This document shows positions 43,689-47,131 of a DNA stretch of 47,131 bases, piece by piece; the first letter of the stretch is position 1; each line of letters opens with the position of its first letter. Under the pieces are notes generated by a model. It was not told where the DNA came from and ran no database searches. It saw nothing but the letters and a program-made list of their open reading frames with translations. Source of the stretch: Bacteroidales bacterium (GTDB lineage: Bacteria; Bacteroidota; Bacteroidia; Bacteroidales; UBA932); contig JAEETO010000007.1 in assembly GCA_016290385.1 (NCBI GenBank), positions 1 to 47,131 of the forward strand. Direction: 5' to 3'. The position numbers and the translations under genes are program-made.

Positions 43689-43689
43689 A

Positions 43690-43726
43690 CAAAAAACTCA
43701 CCGCCGTCTGGCAGTGAGTTTTTTTG
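43690..43726 (-). terminator. tRNA-Pro terminator
   Basis: ACTCACTGCC (43719-43710 on the minus strand) pairs with GGCGGTGAGT (43705-43696) with one A-C mismatch, flanked by T-runs on both strands, so it can act in either direction. It follows the tRNA by 3 nt. Confidence 0.8.
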
Positions 43727-43728
43727 TG

Positions 43729-43802
43729 TCGGGAAGAGGTGACTCGAACACCCGACCTCTGCGTCCCGAACGCAGCGCGCTAGCCAACTGCGCCACTTCC
43801 CG
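43729..43802 (-). tRNA. tRNA-Pro (anticodon CGG)
   Basis: A 74-nt cloverleaf. The acceptor CGGGAAG pairs with CTTCCCG with discriminator A. The D-arm begins GCGC, and the D-loop has AGTTGGCTA. The anticodon stem CTGCG/CGCAG encloses TTCGGGA, giving anticodon CGG (reads CCG). The T-arm encloses TTCGAGT. CCA is not encoded. It is preceded by a TATCTTTG promoter (43822-43829) 19 nt upstream and followed by a strong terminator. Confidence 0.96.
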
Positions 43803-43821
43803 AGGTCCCGAATTGGGACTG

Positions 43822-43829
43822 CAAAGATA
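43822..43829 (-). promoter_or_regulatory. -7 box for tRNA-Pro
   Basis: Minus-strand TATCTTTG with a TTTG about 21 nt farther upstream as -33; the latter overlaps the 3' end of the SpoU methyltransferase gene. A small hairpin (43805-43819) separates it from the tRNA. Confidence 0.6.
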
Positions 43830-43835
43830 GTAAAA

Positions 43836-44369
43836 TTATTTAAGATTGTTCAAAATAATATTCCAAAGCACGATTCCGATGGAAACAGACACGTTGAGGG
43901 AGTGCTTGGTGCCATATTGCGGGATCTCCAGACAGGCGTCGGAGGCATCGACCACATCCTGGGCGACGCCCTTCACTTCGTTGCCGAAAACCAGCGCGTA
44001 GCGCCGTCCTTCCTCAGGCCGGAAATCCTGCAGTTGGGTTGCGTGCTCCGCTTGTTCCACGCTGACGATGGTGTAACCTTCTTCACGGAGCTTTGTGACG
44101 GCGGCGAGCGCCGTTTCGCAGTATTCCCAGTCCACGCTGAATTCCGCGCCGAGGGCAGCCTTGTGGATTTCCGGGGTGGGCGGCGTGGCGGAAATGCCGC
44201 AGAGGAAAATGCGGCCGATGCGGAAGGCGTCGCAGGTGCGGAAGGCGGAGCCGATGTTGTGCTGGCTGCGCACGTTGTCGAGCACCAGCACATACGGCGC
44301 TTTTTCGGCTTCCTTGAACTGATCGACGCTGATCCGGCCCAGTTCGCTGTTCAACAGTTTTCTAAACAT
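43836..44369 (-). CDS. TrmH/SpoU-family RNA methyltransferase
   Basis: A 177-residue SPOUT methyltransferase with the knotted SAM site. Motif 1 is VLDNVRSQHNIGSAFRTCDA, motif 2 LVFGNEVKGV and motif 3 IPQYGTKHSLNVSVSIGI. It lacks the N-terminal L30-like substrate domain of RlmB, so the target (tRNA or rRNA ribose) is undetermined. Its promoter TATATTTG (44390-44397) is 20 nt upstream and divergent from that of glyA. Confidence 0.9.
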   Translation of the reverse strand: MFRKLLNSELGRISVDQFKEAEKAPYVLVLDNVRSQHNIGSAFRTCDAFRIGRIFLCGISATPPTPEIHKAALGAEFSVDWEYCETALAAVTKLREEGYTIVSVEQAEHATQLQDFRPEEGRRYALVFGNEVKGVAQDVVDASDACLEIPQYGTKHSLNVSVSIGIVLWNIILNNLK

Positions 44370-44389
44370 TATTCCTGAATTTGGCGAGG

Positions 44390-44416
44390 CAAATATAGGA
44401 AATTGTTTTATCTTTG
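44390..44416. promoter_or_regulatory. divergent -7 boxes for the SpoU gene and glyA
   Basis: Minus-strand TATATTTG (44390-44397) serves the methyltransferase (ATG 44369). Plus-strand TATCTTTG (44409-44416) serves glyA (ATG 44460), leaving a ~38-nt glyA leader. Confidence 0.6.
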
Positions 44417-44459
44417 TAATCTATAGATAGTTTTTGGCAATATCATCAACTGTTATCAT

Positions 44460-45740
44460 ATGAAACAAGACGTTCAAATATCTGATCTGATCCGCAAGGA
44501 AGAGGCTCGCCAGAGTGAAGGCATCGAACTGATTGCATCTGAAAACTTCGTCAGCAAGCAGGTGCTCGAAGCGCTGGGCAGCGTATGTACCAACAAGTAC
44601 GCAGAGGGCTATCCCCGCGCCCGTTACTATGGCGGATGCGAAGTGGTCGACCAAATCGAGCAACTGGCCATCGACCGCCTATGCCAGCTCTTCGATGCAG
44701 AGTACGCCAATGTCCAGCCGCACTCCGGTGCGCAGGCCAACATGGCCGTATTCTTCACCTGCCTCCAGCCCGGCGACACCTTCATGGGTCTCGACCTGGC
44801 ACACGGCGGCCACCTTACCCACGGCTCTCCGGTCAACATGTCGGGCAAGCTGTACCACGCCATCGGCTACCAGCTCAACAAGGAAACGGGACTGGTGGAC
44901 TATGATGACATGGAGCGCAAGGCCCGCGAATTCAAGCCGAAGCTCATCATCGGCGGCGCTTCCGCTTACTCCCGTGAATGGGATTGGGAGCGGATGCGTG
45001 CCATCGCCGACGAAGTGGGTGCCATCTTCATGGTCGATATGGCACACCCCGCCGGCCTGATTGCCGCAGGCCTGCTGAAGAACCCTGTGAAATACGCTCA
45101 CATCGTGACCTCCACCACGCACAAGACCCTCCGTGGCCCGCGCGGCGGCGTCATCCTCATCGGCAAGGATTTCGACAACCCGTGGGGCATCACCACGCCG
45201 AAGGGCGAAATCAAGAAGATGAGCGCCATGATCAATTCCTCCGTCTTCCCGGGCATCCAGGGCGGTCCGCTCGAGCACTGCATCGCCGCAAAGGCCGTTG
45301 CCTTCTATGAGGCCTTGCAGCCTGAATTCCGTGACTACCAGATCCAGGTCCAGAAGAACGCCAAGGCTCTGGCAGAGGCCTTCATCAAGAAAGGTTACTT
45401 CATCGTCTCCGGCGGAACCGACAACCACTTGATGCTGATCGACCTCCGTACGAAGTTCCCCGACCTCACCGGTAAGGTGGCGGAGAAAGCCCTCGTCCGG
45501 GCCGGCATCACCGTCAACAAGAACATGGTGCCGTTCGACAGCCGAAGCCCGTTCCAGACCTCCGGTCTCCGCGTCGGTACGCCGGCCGTCACTTCCCGCG
45601 GTCTCGTCGAGAAAGACATGCCGGGCATCGTCGACATGATCGACAAGGTGCTCTGCGACGTCGAGAACGAGCAGGTCATCGAAGAAGTACGCCAGCAGGT
45701 CAAGATGAAGATGAACGGCATGCCGCTCAATTGCTGGTAA
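44460..45740 (+). CDS. glyA: serine hydroxymethyltransferase
   Basis: A 426-residue fold type I PLP enzyme interconverting serine and glycine with tetrahydrofolate. [20 protein letters not shown] and [21 protein letters not shown] are at the N-terminus. The PLP lysine lies in [15 protein letters not shown]. The C-terminal [13 protein letters not shown] and [17 protein letters not shown] are family blocks. It is monocistronic and ended by a hairpin terminator built from the intergenic repeat. Confidence 0.97.
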   Translation: MKQDVQISDLIRKEEARQSEGIELIASENFVSKQVLEALGSVCTNKYAEGYPRARYYGGCEVVDQIEQLAIDRLCQLFDAEYANVQPHSGAQANMAVFFTCLQPGDTFMGLDLAHGGHLTHGSPVNMSGKLYHAIGYQLNKETGLVDYDDMERKAREFKPKLIIGGASAYSREWDWERMRAIADEVGAIFMVDMAHPAGLIAAGLLKNPVKYAHIVTSTTHKTLRGPRGGVILIGKDFDNPWGITTPKGEIKKMSAMINSSVFPGIQGGPLEHCIAAKAVAFYEALQPEFRDYQIQVQKNAKALAEAFIKKGYFIVSGGTDNHLMLIDLRTKFPDLTGKVAEKALVRAGITVNKNMVPFDSRSPFQTSGLRVGTPAVTSRGLVEKDMPGIVDMIDKVLCDVENEQVIEEVRQQVKMKMNGMPLNCW

Positions 45741-45749
45741 TCGATAAAT

Positions 45750-45848
45750 CCATCCTCAAAAAAGGCCTTCCGTGAGGACGGGAGGCCTTTTTTATGTGCG
45801 CCATCCTCATGAAAGGCTTCTGGTGAGGATGGGAGATGCCGGTATGAT
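45750..45848. repeat. composite palindromic intergenic repeat, copy 2
   Basis: CCATCCTCA (45750-45758) with GTGAGGACGG (45772-45781), then CCATCCTCA (45801-45809) with GTGAGGATGG (45823-45832), then GATGCCGGTATGATG (45835-45849). The order and words match 2920-3039, with the final palindrome shortened. Here it lies between glyA and a convergent lipoprotein gene. Confidence 0.6.
45758..45793 (+). terminator. glyA terminator
   Basis: AAAAAAGGCC (45758-45767) and GGCCTTTTTT (45784-45793) enclose a loop that carries the repeat word GTGAGGACGG. The stem with T-run works on both strands, ending glyA and possibly the convergent lipoprotein gene. Confidence 0.85.
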
Positions 45849-45854
45849 GTAAAA

Positions 45855-46889
45855 TTAGAAATCCAGATCCGGATTGTTGTAGTCGCGGCCGTTGAGAACG
45901 TTGCCTTCGCCGTCGTAGTTGATGGTGCGCTGGGGTTCGCCCTTGCCGTTGTAGGAGGTGCAGCTGTGGTCGCCGAGCTGCTCGGGCGGGAGATTGCCGA
46001 TGCGTTCGATCTCCGCATTGAAAATCGACTCAGCCGTGTAACGCAGCTGACGTTCGGTGTTGGTCGGAGGACGATGGTCGTAGCCGCCGTCGCGGTCGAG
46101 ATAGTCCATCAGCTCGAACTTGCTGCCGTCGGCATACTCGAGGATGGCGACCCAGCGGGGACGGGAAGTCTTTTCCTTGGAAAGATCCTCACCGCAGTAA
46201 GAGCAGGCATGGATGTACCGCATTTCTTTGGCGAGCTCGGCCAGCACTTTGGGATCGCCACAATAGTAATTCCATCCCTCGAAGGATCCCAACTTGCGGA
46301 AATACACGGCGTTGTGATATTCGTCCTGCTTGAACCAGAAAACCTCCGTCCCTTCATCCTGGCTGTGCAGTTCGTAGCGGAACGAAACCAAAGGGACGTC
46401 TTCGGCCGGCTCCATGTCCCGCCAGGAGGCGAATAAATCCTCCACTTTGTCGAAGGCTTCCCCGGCTTTGTCCGGCATGGTGAAGTAGCCGCTGCTGAAC
46501 ACATGCTTTCCGTCTGAATAGTCGAACGACACTTCCCAGGTGTCACCGTCTTTCACGTCAAACTTCGGCATGTAGCGCTCCTTGTACTTGTCCATCCTGT
46601 ACTCCCGCACGAGGGCATCGAGCGAATCCAGGATGGCTGCGTCCGCTTCGAAGACGCGGTCGCGGTCGTTGCCCAACTCTACCGTGATGCGTACGCTCCC
46701 GTTCTTCAGCCGTTCTGCCCGGTAGCCCCGGTTGGTGAAACCACGGAATCCGTGCGTGGCGGTGTAATAGAACTTGTTGAGGCGGGCCGGCCCTTCGGGA
46801 TCAGGCTGGGCGCCGGCCACGGACGCTTTTCCGCATCCGATGAAAGACAACAGGGACATCAGGAGAAGTATTTTGGTCACGGGTTTCAT
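45855..46889 (-). CDS. lipoprotein of unknown function
   Basis: 344 residues from the ATG at 46889; the signal peptide ends at the lipobox SFIGC (Cys about 19). I do not recognise a named family. Features seen are a first half with beta-strand-like stretches (VRITVELGNDRDRVFEAD; WEVSFDYSDGKHVFSSGYF) and a second half with CSYCGEDLSKEKTSRPRW and MDYLDRDGG. The C-terminal tail (YNGKGEPQRTINYDGEG, GRDYNNPD) resembles MORN-like or YD-like repeats. The upstream gene, 4 nt away, ends in a clearly homologous segment, so this is a tandem paralog family, likely surface or periplasmic. Confidence 0.75.
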   Translation of the reverse strand: MKPVTKILLLMSLLSFIGCGKASVAGAQPDPEGPARLNKFYYTATHGFRGFTNRGYRAERLKNGSVRITVELGNDRDRVFEADAAILDSLDALVREYRMDKYKERYMPKFDVKDGDTWEVSFDYSDGKHVFSSGYFTMPDKAGEAFDKVEDLFASWRDMEPAEDVPLVSFRYELHSQDEGTEVFWFKQDEYHNAVYFRKLGSFEGWNYYCGDPKVLAELAKEMRYIHACSYCGEDLSKEKTSRPRWVAILEYADGSKFELMDYLDRDGGYDHRPPTNTERQLRYTAESIFNAEIERIGNLPPEQLGDHSCTSYNGKGEPQRTINYDGEGNVLNGRDYNNPDLDF

Positions 46890-46893
46890 TGAT

Positions 46894-47131
46894 TTACTTG
46901 TCGGACAACTGGCTGAAAGCCTGCTCCGTCTCATTGCGGAGGCCTATTTCCGAGAACGACGGGACATCCAGACGCCAACTGTCTTCACCAAGATCCCGGT
47001 CGAGATAATCCATCACCGCAAGCTTCTGTCCGTTCTCGTATTCAGCCGTCAGGATCCAGCGCGGACGGGAACTGTCTTCTTTCGCGAGGTCCTCGCCGGT
47101 ATAGGAAGCCATGTGGTTCCCGCGAATTACG
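46894..47131 (-). CDS. partial lipoprotein paralog (C-terminal end only)
   Basis: The frame is open to the right edge of the window, so only the last ~78 residues are seen. YTGEDLAKEDSSRPRW and MDYLDRDLGEDSW align with YCGEDLSKEKTSRPRW and MDYLDRDGGYDHR of the next gene. It stops at SQLSDK, lacking the YNGKGEP tail of its neighbour. The internal ATG at 47112 is not a credible start, because the homology continues upstream of it. Confidence 0.65.
   Translation of the reverse strand, partial: VIRGNHMASYTGEDLAKEDSSRPRWILTAEYENGQKLAVMDYLDRDLGEDSWRLDVPSFSEIGLRNETEQAFSQLSDK

Noticed and set aside
1..47131. CRISPR arrays, insertion sequences, rRNA or toxin-antitoxin pairs
   Set aside because: No regularly spaced repeats with unique spacers, transposase motifs, rRNA sequence or paired small toxin-like genes were seen.

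Overview
The window looks like chromosomal DNA of a GC-rich member of the Bacteroidales (Bacteroidota). Many starts are preceded by the Bacteroidota -7 promoter box TAnnTTTG, most often as TATCTTTG. Other markers are a type III glutamine synthetase, an argR-GNAT-argG arginine locus, the leuA-leuC-leuD-(leuA paralog)-leuB order, a lipoprotein NlpC/P60 peptidase next to a dipeptide epimerase, and the CxxC-containing PheS insertion. The assignment rests on family recognition only; species cannot be named.

Layout. 1-266: AT-rich edge with the last ~25 nt of a tRNA followed by a terminator, which looks like the junction of an integrated element. 267-2807: an APH-like kinase, a decayed AraC-type regulator and a CMD-CMD-cupin lipoprotein. 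3052-6885 (minus): pheS, arginine deiminase, mannose-1-phosphate guanylyltransferase and a YraN-family protein. 7023-16001 (plus): a compact arginine/carbamoyl phosphate operon, argR - GNAT::argG fusion - argE - argH - carA - carB, behind a promoter carrying two ARG-box-like palindromes. 15996-28206 (minus): a 12 kb branched-chain amino acid operon read as ilvD-ilvB-ilvN-ilvC-leuA-leuC-leuD-(citramalate/isopropylmalate synthase paralog)-leuB-ilvE. It is preceded by a complete ribosome-mediated attenuator: a 17-residue leader peptide rich in Leu/Val/Ile, a 13-bp antiterminator and a strong terminator just before ilvD.

28253-32303: type III glutamine synthetase, a CDF cation transporter (possibly leaderless mRNA) and an EamA permease. 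32380-39308 (minus): fabH-fabF-fabZ-fabG-etfB-etfA-acyl-CoA dehydrogenase, an operon holding every step of a fatty-acid elongation cycle with a flavoprotein/ETF pair where an enoyl reductase would be expected. A divergent membrane LytTR regulator and a small acyl carrier protein lie beside it. 40534-42854: three ~20-bp tandem repeats precede the promoter of an SH3/NlpC-P60 lipoprotein and a secreted dipeptide epimerase, a peptidoglycan-peptide module. 42851-45740: calcineurin-like phosphoesterase, tRNA-Pro(CGG), SpoU methyltransferase and glyA. The right edge carries two tandem paralogous lipoproteins of unknown function, the outer one cut by the window end.

How it works together: nitrogen assimilation (GSIII) sits beside large arginine and branched-chain amino acid operons, each with a recognisable and different control device (ArgR operators versus translation-coupled attenuation). 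The least expected items are the ilv attenuator, the GNAT-ArgG fusion, the fab-etf-acd operon and a composite palindromic intergenic repeat present at two loci 43 kb apart.
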